Assembly (NCBI GenBank): GCA_036940085.1
Contig: JALLBK010000493.1
Location: 1 to 17,796 of the forward strand
DNA: 17,796 nt
Source: Discostella pseudostelligera
Lineage: Eukaryota; Bacillariophyta; Thalassiosirophyceae; Thalassiosirales; Thalassiosiraceae
Direction: 5' to 3'
In this document: positions 8,675-17,513 of the stretch, piece after piece
Layout of the letters: each line of letters opens with the position of its first letter
Numbering within the stretch: the first letter of the stretch is position 1
Notes under the pieces: model-generated
What the model was told of the DNA's origin: nothing
Database searches by the model: none
What the model saw: only the letters and a program-made list of their open reading frames with translations
Translations under genes and position numbers: made by a program

Positions 8675-9261
8675 GGTGGGATGGTAGATATTGAATGCAG
8701 GTTGATGCTGGGATCAGATAATGAACACTACATAAATAATGGTGATGGGAACATCTCCCTTCCGCTGACGCATCATATGACGTATCGTTCATGGTCGTCG
8801 TTCCTCTTGCTCTTGCCTGATGATTTTGATTTGATTTTTGGGTGCCATGGTTGTCGAAATTCGAGCTCTTTGGCGAGATTTCCTAAGCCTTCATAGTACC
8901 AATTATCGCTACAATGTCTACCTCCTCGAGCATGCTTCTCCGAGAATGGTGACTTTGGCAAGTTCGCACGTGATGACATAATGACGTCATCAGAATGTGG
9001 CGAAGTGCGTGTGGCGAAATTATGGCGGGAAGAAGATATGGGGAATCTGGTTTTGGCAGGAGGTTCGACGAGAAGAAAACAGCTGTCAGCAACACGCACA
9101 CAATCCAACCACAACCATAGCGACCGACGACACTGAATTTGGTACTGCATGCACAACATAGGTAAAACAATTTATAATACTCCAAGAGACGCAAAGAACA
9201 ATTATTGACGACGACGTGTCGATCCTTAGTAGGAGAAGGCAGTAGCAATATAATCAGAACA
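8675..9261. promoter_or_regulatory. Divergent promoter with CRE palindrome, TGACG repeats and E2F-like boxes
   Basis: This 587-base spacer separates the cupredoxin (-) and the plastid-protein gene (+). It holds TGACGCATCA at 8766-8775, TGACGT at 8778-8783, CACGTG at 8967-8972, the 10-bp perfect palindrome ATGACGTCAT at 8981-8990, TGGCGGGAAG at 9023-9032 and TTTTGGCAGGAGG at 9051-9063. TGACGT(CA) is the bZIP/CRE core, and CRE-like elements govern CO2/cAMP-responsive genes such as PtCA1 in Phaeodactylum. Whether they act here is inference. No gene was supported in the stretch. Confidence 0.5.
8981..8990. promoter_or_regulatory. CRE-type palindrome ATGACGTCAT
   Basis: A perfect 10-bp palindrome containing the full TGACGTCA bZIP site, 9 bases after a CACGTG box, inside the divergent promoter. 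Confidence 0.5.
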
Positions 9262-10213
9262 ATGAAGACCTCGTACACAGCCATGATGGCAGCGGCGGCG
9301 ACGACAGCAATTTCCTTCACTGTTGTGGAAGGTTTCTCCGTCGCTCCTTGTCACATGTCGGCGACGACAGTATCATCATCATCATCGACTGGGCTCAATT
9401 TCTTTAAAGGAGGATCCGGCGCCAAAGATTTAGATGAGGAGGTGCGTACGCCCATGTTAGAGTTAGAGATCAAGGATCAAACTATTTGATGAATCAATTT
9501 CACTTCTTCATCATTCTAACTTTTGCGTCATCAATCGTCGTCGTCAATATGTATCAAGTGGGAACGACAACAGGAATTACTACGCCTACGTCAAGCATCT
9601 CCCGAAGAACGGGCCAAATACTTCCAATCCGTCGAAGATCGTCGTATAAAAGCTACCGAAGAACAGATTGACAAGTGGGCATGGCAAAAGAAACAATATG
9701 GCAAGGGCGAAGATCCCATCGATGAGTGGCGCAAACGTCGAGCCAATGGTCAGATATCGGATTTGGAGAATCAGTATGGTGATCCTAAGAAGATTGGGGG
9801 TATTCCTTTACCGAGTGCTAGCTTTGGTGTGGGTGGAGAGTTTGGTGTGGGGGGTAAATATGACAATGGGGGTGAGTAGTACATCTCGCATATCGGCACA
9901 ACTGCTGCTTTCTGCATTTGCGTGCTATTTGTGTTAATACCTCCCTCCGTCGAATTACCTTCCAACGTTTGTGTCTTTTTTGCATATTGATGGTACAAAC
10001 GGAATGGATTTATCATGTGAACGCACAGGGAGATTCGATCTGCGTCTACCATATGCCGAGCAGGGTTGGGTCGATGAAGAGAGTGATGGCAATCCATTCG
10101 CCAATTTGTTCGGTGGTGGGAAGAATAAGAAGAATGCAACAACAAAGAAGGAGAGCAACGAGGTTAAGAAGGAGGAGTCTAAGCCGAAGAAAAATGATTT
10201 CTGGCCTTTTTAA
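9262..10213 (+). CDS. Plastid-targeted protein of unknown function, three exons
   Basis: Exons 9262-9441, 9559-9871 and 10029-10213 (donors GTGCGT and GTGAGT, acceptors AAG and CAG; introns 117 and 157 bases) give 225 residues in one frame. The ATG at 9262 (context AACAATGAAG) is chosen over an upstream TTG. Residues 1-24 form a signal peptide (Ala-rich core, TVVEG) followed by Phe25-Ser-Val-Ala-Pro, a good ASAFAP-type plastid entry signal. Residues about 61-125 are charged and helical (WERQQELLRLRQASPEERAK, then KWAWQKKQYGKGEDPIDEWR). A Gly-rich turn segment (FGVGGEFGVGGKYDNGG) leads to RFDLRLPYAEQGWVDEE and a Lys-rich tail ending DFWPF. I do not recognise a named family. The exon joints fall inside the conserved-looking helical and RFDLRLPY blocks, which supports the model. 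Its promoter is shared with the cupredoxin. Confidence 0.85.
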
Positions 10214-10627
10214 TTATGGTGGATATTCGTTGATCAGTTTGACAGGGGAGTGGGAAGCACGGAGTAATGGGGAGTACGAGGTACGATGCACCAAGTGTGA
10301 TAACGTTGGTTGCGCATCGTCACTTCTGACCATGCAAACTACGTGAGACTAATGACAAACTACTGAGCATGGTATTAATTGATTACAAGCATTGGCATGG
10401 CTGCCGTGACAATACCTCGATGGCGATGTAGGAGATAGCGCATTACAAGTCAAGCAAAACGATGTACTTGTAACCAGACTGTTATTCTTTATTGACTTCC
10501 TTTTTATTGCTTTGGTAGGCAATAGAGATACTGCGAATAATTATTGTCAAAAGATTGCAGCGTTGCACATCGGCGGCCGGAGGCTACTAGAAGTATCATC
10601 GTAGATCATCGTCGTCGTCATCCGGTT
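10214..10627. other. Spacer, no gene seen
   Basis: About 410 bases between the plastid-protein stop and the end of the transposase remnant. It holds the 3' UTR of the former. A GC-rich patch at about 10572-10602 resembles one on the other side of the remnant (11940-11970). Nothing else was identified. Confidence 0.4.
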
Positions 10628-11866
10628 CATCCAAACCCAGTCTTCATCTCATCCAACCTTTGCTTCTCTTTTTCATTCCGGTTCTGGCAAGCCTCGGCAT
10701 TTTTTATTCTGCTTTTGTTCGCTTTGGATACATCACCAAGTCTCCATAGGCGAACATTGTACTTGAGGTACATTATAAGCTCAAAGACAAGTGGTGATAA
10801 CGTTGAGTGCTACTCGGCCAAAACACAACTAGCCATGCTCCGCACGCGTTCAGTCTCAGCTGCTGAGCCAAGCACACATTCAATAGCCGGGTTGTAATCT
10901 GAGGGCTTTGGTGCTGCTGCTTCCATGGCAATGTGTTCGATTTTCAATAGTTGAGCGATCTTCGCGTTAAGTGCGGTACTGTCAGCTACTTGTCCAATAG
11001 CAAAGTCTGCGATATCATCAACGTTTAAGTTACCGAATGTTGTCACAAACAGTTCAGTGTGAGTGTTTGCATTGAATGTTTTTGCAGCCACTCGTTCGTC
11101 AGCAGTACTTGGATGGAAGTGGAGGAAATATGTCAGTATATTATTGTTAGTCACTGGTCGTCAGGTGATTGTAAGCCTTCGCCATTGATAGAAATCTTAC
11201 CAGTACTGTCATCTTGTGCCGGAAGTGTTGTACACGTCAGGAGAGTTGTCACTGATTCCATTATCATCTCTCCGCTACTATCCCTTTTCCCTGTTGCAAT
11301 CAAATATGCTGCTAATAGACAAACGTAATGCCTCGAAATTTACTCCACCCATCGTGAATTATTACGCCCTTCTTCCCATTCAATTCCGCTGCAACCTTCT
11401 CCTCCACAATTCAGTACAACTCGAACATAATATTGATGAAAACATGATAGCTCATTGATTTACAAATGAGCATGTCGCTGAAGTCTTTGTCTTCCATCTT
11501 GGTGATGGAAATATCATGGACAAAAACGAGTTCCATCCATTGATGAAGTGCGATGTCCTGGGCAGAAGCATTGTTGTTGAAGCCTTGAATTATTGTCTTC
11601 TGCTTCTTGCTATTGCCGGCGGCTTCCCTCTTGTCACGAACCATTTGCTCGAGTTCGGCTATTCCCCCCTTGTAATGTCTCCCAGCATGGACGACAGCAT
11701 TACCGTATGCCGTCTTCGTCGAGGTAGAGGTTTGCCTGCCACGATAGCCACACCTAACAAAGTACGGATGCTCCCCCTTCTTCTTGTCATTGGGATATCA
11801 TGGGGTCCTCCTGAAAACCGGCAGGCCAAAGTTCGTCTTAACAGGTTCCAAAACATTGGCTGCCAT
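10628..11866 (-). pseudogene. Degenerate hAT-superfamily transposase
   Basis: Minus-strand fragments in changing frames read as one broken protein. From the ATG at 11866: MAANVLEPVKTNF, a stop at 11798-11800, a BED-finger-like stretch (EHPYFVRCGYRGR, then AYGNAVVHAGRHYKGG), KTIIQGFNNNASAQD, a stop at 11411-11413, then EEKVAAELNGKKGVIIHDGW; a frameshift near 11.33 kb leads to LLAAYLIATGKRDSSGEMI; another frame (11154-10810) holds GQVADSTALNAKIAQLLKIE and the hAT dimerisation signature GSAAETERVRSMA; a TAG at 10810-10812 is read through in frame to LSPLVFELIMYLKYN and a final stop at 10628-10630. About 410 codons remain against 600 or more in intact hAT transposases, and the stretch between KIEH and the dimerisation domain is missing. 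At least three in-frame stops and two frame changes make it non-functional. No clear terminal inverted repeats were found. The family call rests on motif recall, not a search. Confidence 0.75.
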
Positions 11867-12618
11867 TTATTTGATTGATTGCATTTCGATTGAGACGAGG
11901 AGGGAAGAGCATTAACAACAGAGATACATGGTGCGCACTGGCGGAGCGGAGGCTACGACAGTAGCATCGTCTCGTTGTCCCGTTCATGGTGGCGGATGGT
12001 GCCGACCGACCCCCGGCCGCCGGCCGCCGTCAGTCCTCCGTCCTCCATCCGTCCGGCTTCCCGAAACCCGTTTCGCGGGCCCAACTTTTGGGATTGAAGA
12101 GCATGCTGGCGCGAAAACGAGAAAGTATTCAAATCAAACCGGTAGGAATTCCTTAATAAGAATGAAGACTCTTTCTCTTTTTCAAATGGGTAGCAATTGA
12201 TTCCCTAGTATGTAAGATGAAGTTCTCGATTTTGAATATGATTTGAATTTTGTATGAATTCCAACGTTAGGTGAGGTGAGACGTCTTCTGAGCCCTCCGC
12301 CCGCATTGGCCAAAAGTGTCCACTCCTTGCCTTTTTTGCCATGCCACCCCCAACCAACAGCAGCAACAGCATATCCATACCATTGCCATCGCTTCGTAGT
12401 AAAATCATGGTAATCACCAGCCCCGGCTTGAGTTTGGCAAGATAGGTCACCCAGCACACAGCATGAGCAGCAGACAACAACAGCCACATCCACTTTATTG
12501 GACGAAGAGAACGCTGTTGGGCCGCTTTATCCCTGACCATTGCCATTGCACCCTGCGCTCTTCGGCTCTGTTAGATATTGATATTAGAGGTTGTGAAAAG
12601 TTATACACTTTGGTGACG
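11867..12618. promoter_or_regulatory. Upstream region of the membrane glycoprotein gene
   Basis: About 750 bases. A GC-rich block lies at about 11995-12085, with short hairpin potential at CGAAACCCGTTTCG. TGGCGCGAAAA at 12107-12117 fits the E2F consensus. An in-frame ATG at 12463 would extend the downstream protein by 52 residues, but that stretch looks like 5' leader. Minus-strand frames here lack family features. Confidence 0.35.
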
Positions 12619-15600
12619 ATGGAGGCCCCGCATGACCACCTGATAAGGCAACACCCTCTGCCGCTGCCGCAGCCATCGACGCCGTCGTCGTCGTCATTCA
12701 ATGGCGAGAATGGTCGTCATCGTCGTCGACTGCGACAAGGTCCACTCATCTTTGGTGCTCTTCTTCTAGTGCTGGTAGCCGCCTTCATCCCCTCTTCCTT
12801 GGCAACTGCTACACACAATGCCTTCACATCCAGCCTTCTCATTGACGACAACATCATCAATAACGACAGCCCAACCACCAATAATACAAAGGCCACAACA
12901 ACTAAGCAACAAACTCAAAAGCACTCACCACATAATTTTCTACGATGGCGATCTCTTCAACAAATCACCAACATCACAGTAGATGAAAACAAAACCAATG
13001 ATGATTGGAATATTACATCGAATGATTACAATAATGATACTGGTGTATATGTCACCTTTCCATCGTTTGGATTACAACTTGGTCCGATGATGTATTCATT
13101 AGTATCCTCGACTAGCAGAAGCAGCAGCAGTAGTAGCAACAACGAATTATCAACTGCAATTATCATCCAACAATCCATGGCAGGATTGCATTATGCCATT
13201 GAATCTTATCTCAACATGACATTTCGTCAAACCACGGGAGAGATTGTCAATGGTACCAATTACACTACGGGGACATTCATGTTTGGGAACGTTGATCCAG
13301 ATGTGAAATTTGTTAGTGAATGTCAGTATACTACGAATGGGGAGGGGGGAGGTGAATTGGTACGAACTCTGGAGCAAGCGCAGGAGCAGACCAACATCAC
13401 CGTCTATATTCCAGGTGGACGAGCATTCTACGTCTTTGGTGTCGGTGGATGGTGGATGGAAACTATTCCTACATCCGAGGAGTTGTACCAGCAAATTATT
13501 GACAGTGTTCTTGGGAATGAGGAGGATGGTATGGGTGGTGGTGGGGAAGGAGGAGGAGGATTGGCAAGTTGGATTCAAAATATGGCCGTGAATGGTCCAG
13601 AATCCATGATGATGAGTGATAATAATGTCGAGGCGACTACTCCCATGGAGGGTGATTTGACCATGTTTCAACGTGTGCAAGGTGTACAGGTAATTGAGGG
13701 GTTGACACTTCCTCCGACGGCCACGCCTGTTCCCAACCCTGCCGATTCGATCGAAGACGAGACTACCGTATCTGCCAATACGGATGATGATGCATTGGTT
13801 GAGGACACTGAGGGCATTGATGTTGAGTCTGAGCATCAGCATCCGTCGTATGATAATGGCGCCACTAACAATAGTGAGGGTGGTGATGCCACCGACAATG
13901 TTGACAAGGCCGTCATAGCGGAGGCCAACTCATCCAGTGTTGATGGCAATGATGGTGCGAACGGTTCCAAATTTTTTATCGTAGCTGGTGCACTCTCGTG
14001 TCTACTGGTGCTATCTGCATTTATTGGCTTGTTCGTTTACCGCAAACGCCATCGTAATGAGAATGGAACCGGTGAGATTGAGGGTGATGGGACCAAGATC
14101 GTTCCCATGTCGATGATGTCAGATGAGAATGATGACTTTTACCGAGGATACAGTGATGCATATAATGGTCTGTTTAGTGCTGCTGGTGGTGGTGTGGGCG
14201 ATGATGATATGCTCCCCGCGGTGGATATCGAAGCTGGAAATGGAAAGAGAAATCGTCCCAAAGATCGCGTGATGAAGAATGTGGAGAGCACGTCCAAGGA
14301 TAAGACGGTTGGTAACAAGAGAATTGGAGGTTCGGCGGTTGTTCCTGTGGTGGCTGCTATAGGTGGCAAGGATGGGGATCAATCAAGTCAACAAGACGAT
14401 AGCTTAGTACCGCAGGTAGGTGGTGCTACCACTGAGTCTACTCGACTACGCAGTCTAGGCTTTGAGGCAAATGATACGACTCCCCAGAGCGAAAAAAATG
14501 AGAACAGCATTATCATCGATGATGGTGATATGAAGAAAGAACGACCTCTTGGTAGACAGGATAGTTTGCAACAAAAGTATCGAGTGAGCAAGGCTGTGTC
14601 TCCGTATGATCTCAGCAATCTTGATCGTATTGCGCATATGCACAATAATATCTTGNGTGAGCAAGGCTGTGTCTCCGTATGATCTCAGCAATCTTGATCG
14701 TATTGCGCATATGCACAATAATATCTTGGACGAGACTGTGAACCGATCTTCGAATCATGATACCGATGATGTCGTTGTGCATGATTTTGAGGAGGTCAAC
14801 AACAACAGCCCGCGAGTGAAACGTGTTACATTTGCCGAAAATATTGTCGAGGAGGATGTTCAGGCTCATGATATTTTGGATGATATTAATGCCGCCGCTG
14901 TTGTGAAGAGACAATCGATGGAAGTGTCCCAAAAGGATCGGAAGACTTCTCATACCGATAGTTCTCTACCTTCACCAACAATGAACACCGTGATGAACCT
15001 CATTGATGACGAGAACTTCAATCCTTCCGAAGAGGCAAAGTCGGGAATCCACAAAACGGACCAAGAAGAGGTGAATTCCTCACACGGTATTCTGAATGCA
15101 ATCGGTGAAGCTGCAAAACGGACTCAATCGTCCACCGAAGAAGTCGCCTATATCCCAAATGATCCTCCGGGAGATGAAGTATATGTTACCACGAAGAAGG
15201 ATGATCCTCCGGGAGATGACATATTTGTGTCGAAGGATGATGCAACCATCGAAACCGATGTCTTTTCCGGCTTGGGGAATAATGTTCACGAGGATGACGG
15301 CACGTCGTCCACTTATGGTGCCACTCCCATGGGGTGTGGTAGCAATATAATTCAACAAACGAAGGAATTCTTCTTGTGCAAACAAGTTCGTTTGCGAGGT
15401 CAACAACAACTGCAAGCACCATCGATGATGAAGAACAAGAGCAACCATCCATCCTCAACTGAAAGCAAACCCAAGGCGTACTATTCCACTAATACTCCAC
15501 CCATTGTCTCCGATGACGAGGATGACAGTGAAATGGACCTCGAAGAAGAGACCTCCTCGATTCATCGACCATGGAAAGATCGATGGAATATGGATCCGTA

Positions 15601-15772
15601 CGCGAATCAAACTTCCAGTCAAAGGCTCACGTGCTCGACTCCAGAAAGCGGCTCAAACTATGACCCGGATAGTGATTGGGATGTCTCTGATACCGAAGTG
15701 GACTTTGTGGTAGTCGATGAGGATATCTTTGCTACTCGAAATCTTCGTTCGACCAATAACGGGATAAGATGA
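12619..15772 (+). CDS. Single-pass membrane glycoprotein, lineage-specific, function unknown (frame broken only by an assembly duplication)
   Basis: Reading 12619-14655 joined to 14729-15772 gives 1026 residues; 14656-14728 is the N plus a duplicated overlap. An upstream ATG at 12463 would give 1078. The hydrophobic segment GPLIFGALLLVLVAAFIP (about 41-58) is a signal peptide or anchor. The outer region to about residue 450 has around ten N-x-S/T glycosylation sequons (for example NMT, NGT, NIT), poly-Ser and poly-Gly runs, and a WW-containing block (GVGGWWMETIPTSEELYQQI). A second span, about 452-474 (FFIVAGALSCLLVLSAFIGL), is followed by basic stop-transfer residues YRKRHR. The acidic tail of about 550 residues contains KRVTF at about 14819-14833, matching the RVxF docking motif for protein phosphatase 1, and two 14-residue DPPGD repeats. 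Topology: outside N-terminal half, cytosolic tail. No known domain is recognised. A surface or cell-wall-related role is a guess. Confidence 0.82.
14584..14728. other. Assembly artefact: second exact 72-bp duplication around a single N
   Basis: Bases 14584-14655 and 14657-14728 are identical, separated only by N at 14656. Removing one copy plus the N rejoins the membrane-protein frame (HNNIL then DETVN). The overlap length is the same as at 6041, which argues for a fixed assembler k-mer rather than biology. Confidence 0.95.
15161..15244 (+). repeat. Tandem 42-bp repeat encoding DPPGD units
   Basis: Two in-frame units of 14 codons, at 15161-15202 and 15203-15244, encode DPPGDEVYVTTKKD and DPPGDDIFVSKDDA. 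The 15-base core GATCCTCCGGGAGAT is identical in both. They lie in the cytosolic tail of the membrane protein. Confidence 0.75.
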
Positions 15773-16019
15773 TGATGAAGAGGTGCTGTTGTTCCCGCAT
15801 GAAGCATCCTCTTCGATGATAAAGCATTGGTATACATATTTGATGTACAGTGTTCAGAAATGAATCTACCAACTTCTTTCATTACTTAAATAATGCACAA
15901 CTGATTACGCCGCCGCCAACAACATATATTATGATTCTATCTTTGAATTTGTCTGATAATATGTTCTATTTCATCGCGGTCCAAATACTGTTCCAGTGAG
16001 GGTTCCCCTCTTTCCTTTG
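15773..16019. other. Convergent 3' spacer
   Basis: About 250 A/T-rich bases between the stops of two converging genes, holding both 3' UTRs. No other structure was seen. Confidence 0.45.
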
Positions 16020-16919
16020 TCATGATTGAAACGATACCGTTTGCCTATGCCATCCAGTAGTGCTACGCCAGACAGAGATGAGATAGTCTGCACCAATCTC
16101 GTCGTCGGATGCGTCCTCGTCCTCCTCTTCCTCCTCCTCGGCAATGATATGGGGTGGGCATGAAGCGGCATCATCCTCATCCTCATTGTCGTCGACATTC
16201 ATGTCCATCCTTGGACCTACTCCTCTTTCTTCCTCAACATTCCTTCTATTAGTGTTCATTTGATTTAATTTTCCATTTAGTTTCAAGTGTGGCGAGAAGA
16301 ACGAATCCATACTACCCGCCTTTCTAGGTGGAGCCCGATGGTTATTCTTAGTCGCAATGGTATTGTTGTTGTCCACATGCATCTCATCTTGGGACATGGA
16401 GATGCTAGCGTAGATGAAGGATGGTGGAAAGTCAGAGAACGATAAGGACATGTCATCCTTCACCTGCTCTTCTTCCTCGAATGCTGATCTCTCCACTTCA
16501 CTTTTTCTTCGGGTCGGTAGGTTATGCAGCTCATCATTCCCCATGTCATCGTCAAGTTGTGGCCATGATGGTAGCACCATTTCTCTCTGCCTCCGTCGAG
16601 AAGCAGCAGCTGCATCGTCTTCTTCCTCGAATCTCAGCTTTGGCTGCTGATGCTGCGGTTGCTCATAATCCGCGCCTAACAACGATGGAGAAGAATGGGA
16701 TGAAGCAAGTCCACCACCACCCTGTCGTCGTCGTCGACTACGCTCTGCTTCAATTCTACGCCTGCGGTGGGCATCCTCGCGTCGTTTGCGTTCTTCGTAC
16801 GACGACGATGCTCCTCCTCCAGCACCATCACCTCCACCTCCTGGCGAGAGACGAAGATGATGCGGTTGATAATGATGAGAATCGTAAAAACCAATGGGAG
16901 AATAACTATTTGCGAACAT
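16020..16919 (-). CDS. Charged low-complexity protein, function unknown
   Basis: Single exon, 299 residues, no recognisable family. Order of features: a His/Tyr-rich head (FYDSHHYQPHHLRL), a Gly/Ser linker, a strongly basic block (EERKRREDAHRRRRIEAERS at about 42-61) that could be a short coiled coil or a nuclear localisation or nucleic-acid-binding stretch, Glu/Asp runs, a KAGSMDSFFSPHLKLNG segment with phosphorylation-like SP and MDSFF motifs, and an acidic C-terminal run (AEEEEEEDEDASDDEIG) before the tail ADYLISVWRSTTGWHRQT. No signal peptide or membrane span is present. It is probably an intrinsically disordered nuclear or cytosolic protein. A 178-codon antisense frame overlaps it but has no protein-like features. 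Its promoter appears shared with the gene starting at 17514. Confidence 0.65.
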   Translation of the reverse strand: MFANSYSPIGFYDSHHYQPHHLRLSPGGGGDGAGGGASSSYEERKRREDAHRRRRIEAERSRRRRQGGGGLASSHSSPSLLGADYEQPQHQQPKLRFEEEDDAAAASRRRQREMVLPSWPQLDDDMGNDELHNLPTRRKSEVERSAFEEEEQVKDDMSLSFSDFPPSFIYASISMSQDEMHVDNNNTIATKNNHRAPPRKAGSMDSFFSPHLKLNGKLNQMNTNRRNVEEERGVGPRMDMNVDDNEDEDDAASCPPHIIAEEEEEEDEDASDDEIGADYLISVWRSTTGWHRQTVSFQS

Positions 16920-17513
16920 GTAATGGATCTGCTATCTATGAGTACGTTTGGGGGTGATGGATGGTATTGATGGGTGGGAAGTGTATTGAATCGACAACAT
17001 GAGAACGCGATTCTATATGGTATCCTCTATTGATTGAGAGGAGAATCGATGAATGATGAATCGATGGTGTATTCTCTTGCCCGTGTCCTTGTCCAAGGCC
17101 ACAGCTAGATACAGTCCACATCACACCACTCCTCCACATCATTTTAGTTGATGTACTCCTCCACATCATCATTTCCATTGCATCATCGCCATCGCATAAT
17201 CAACAATTTTTCTTTGTTTGCGGGTGAAGGAGGCGCCGATGACGTAGTATCGTGTTATAAATACTAATTCCGACGCATCACTGTTAGGCTGCACTTCTCT
17301 GCACTTCCACGAGGCAGTGATTTGGCGGGAAAAAGCACCGCGAGGAGTTCGACTCGACTCGACTCGACTGCACTACCACGTGGCAGTTTGTTTTGGCGGG
17401 TGCCACGCGGAATTACTCTTCCACGTGGCATTTCTTTTAGCGGGAAAGTCCCACGCGCGTATCCGACGACAACGACGACGACGACTTCTTGTTCTTGTTG
17501 TCGACCATCGACC
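16920..17513. promoter_or_regulatory. Divergent promoter with three G-box/E2F-like composite units
   Basis: This 594-base spacer holds a 15-bp direct repeat (ACTCCTCCACATCAT, 17128 and 17155), TGACGTA near 17240, and TTATAAATA at about 17255-17263 as a TATA-like box. Three composite units follow: CCACGAGGCA 17307-17316 with TTTGGCGGGAAAA 17321-17333; CCACGTGGCA 17376-17385 with TTTTGGCGGG 17391-17400; CCACGTGGCA 17421-17430 with TTTTAGCGGGAAA 17435-17447. A GACTC run (17351-17370) sits between units 1 and 2. The spacing between palindrome and box is 4-6 bases throughout. Confidence 0.55.
17128..17169. repeat. 15-bp perfect direct repeat, 27 bp apart
   Basis: ACTCCTCCACATCAT at 17128-17142 and 17155-17169, in the divergent spacer. 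It could be a binding-site pair or a small slippage product. Confidence 0.6.

Noticed and set aside
10544..10897. 117-codon plus-strand open frame
   Set aside because: It is the complement of the transposase C-terminal region and has no features of its own.
11940..11970. ACTGGCGGAGC as a hAT terminal inverted repeat
   Set aside because: It resembles hAT ends, but its counterpart at 10572 is in the same, not inverted, orientation, and no flanking target duplication was found.
12463..12618. 52-residue N-terminal extension of the membrane protein
   Set aside because: It is open and starts with ATG, but has no features and would place the hydrophobic signal segment about 92 residues from the N terminus. 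It is kept only as an alternative start.
13150..13842. 230-codon minus-strand open frame
   Set aside because: It is antisense to the membrane glycoprotein, has no recognisable domain, and the opposite frame has a signal peptide, sequons and a membrane span.
16421..16957. 178-codon plus-strand open frame antisense to the low-complexity protein
   Set aside because: Its content (His/Val/Leu runs) mirrors the Arg/Glu/Asp repeats of the opposite strand. No domain or signal is visible, so it is treated as a shadow, though both candidates are weak.
17022..17039. Small hairpin CCTCT-ATTGATTG-AGAGG
   Set aside because: The five-base stem is too short to call a terminator or RNA element in a eukaryotic spacer.
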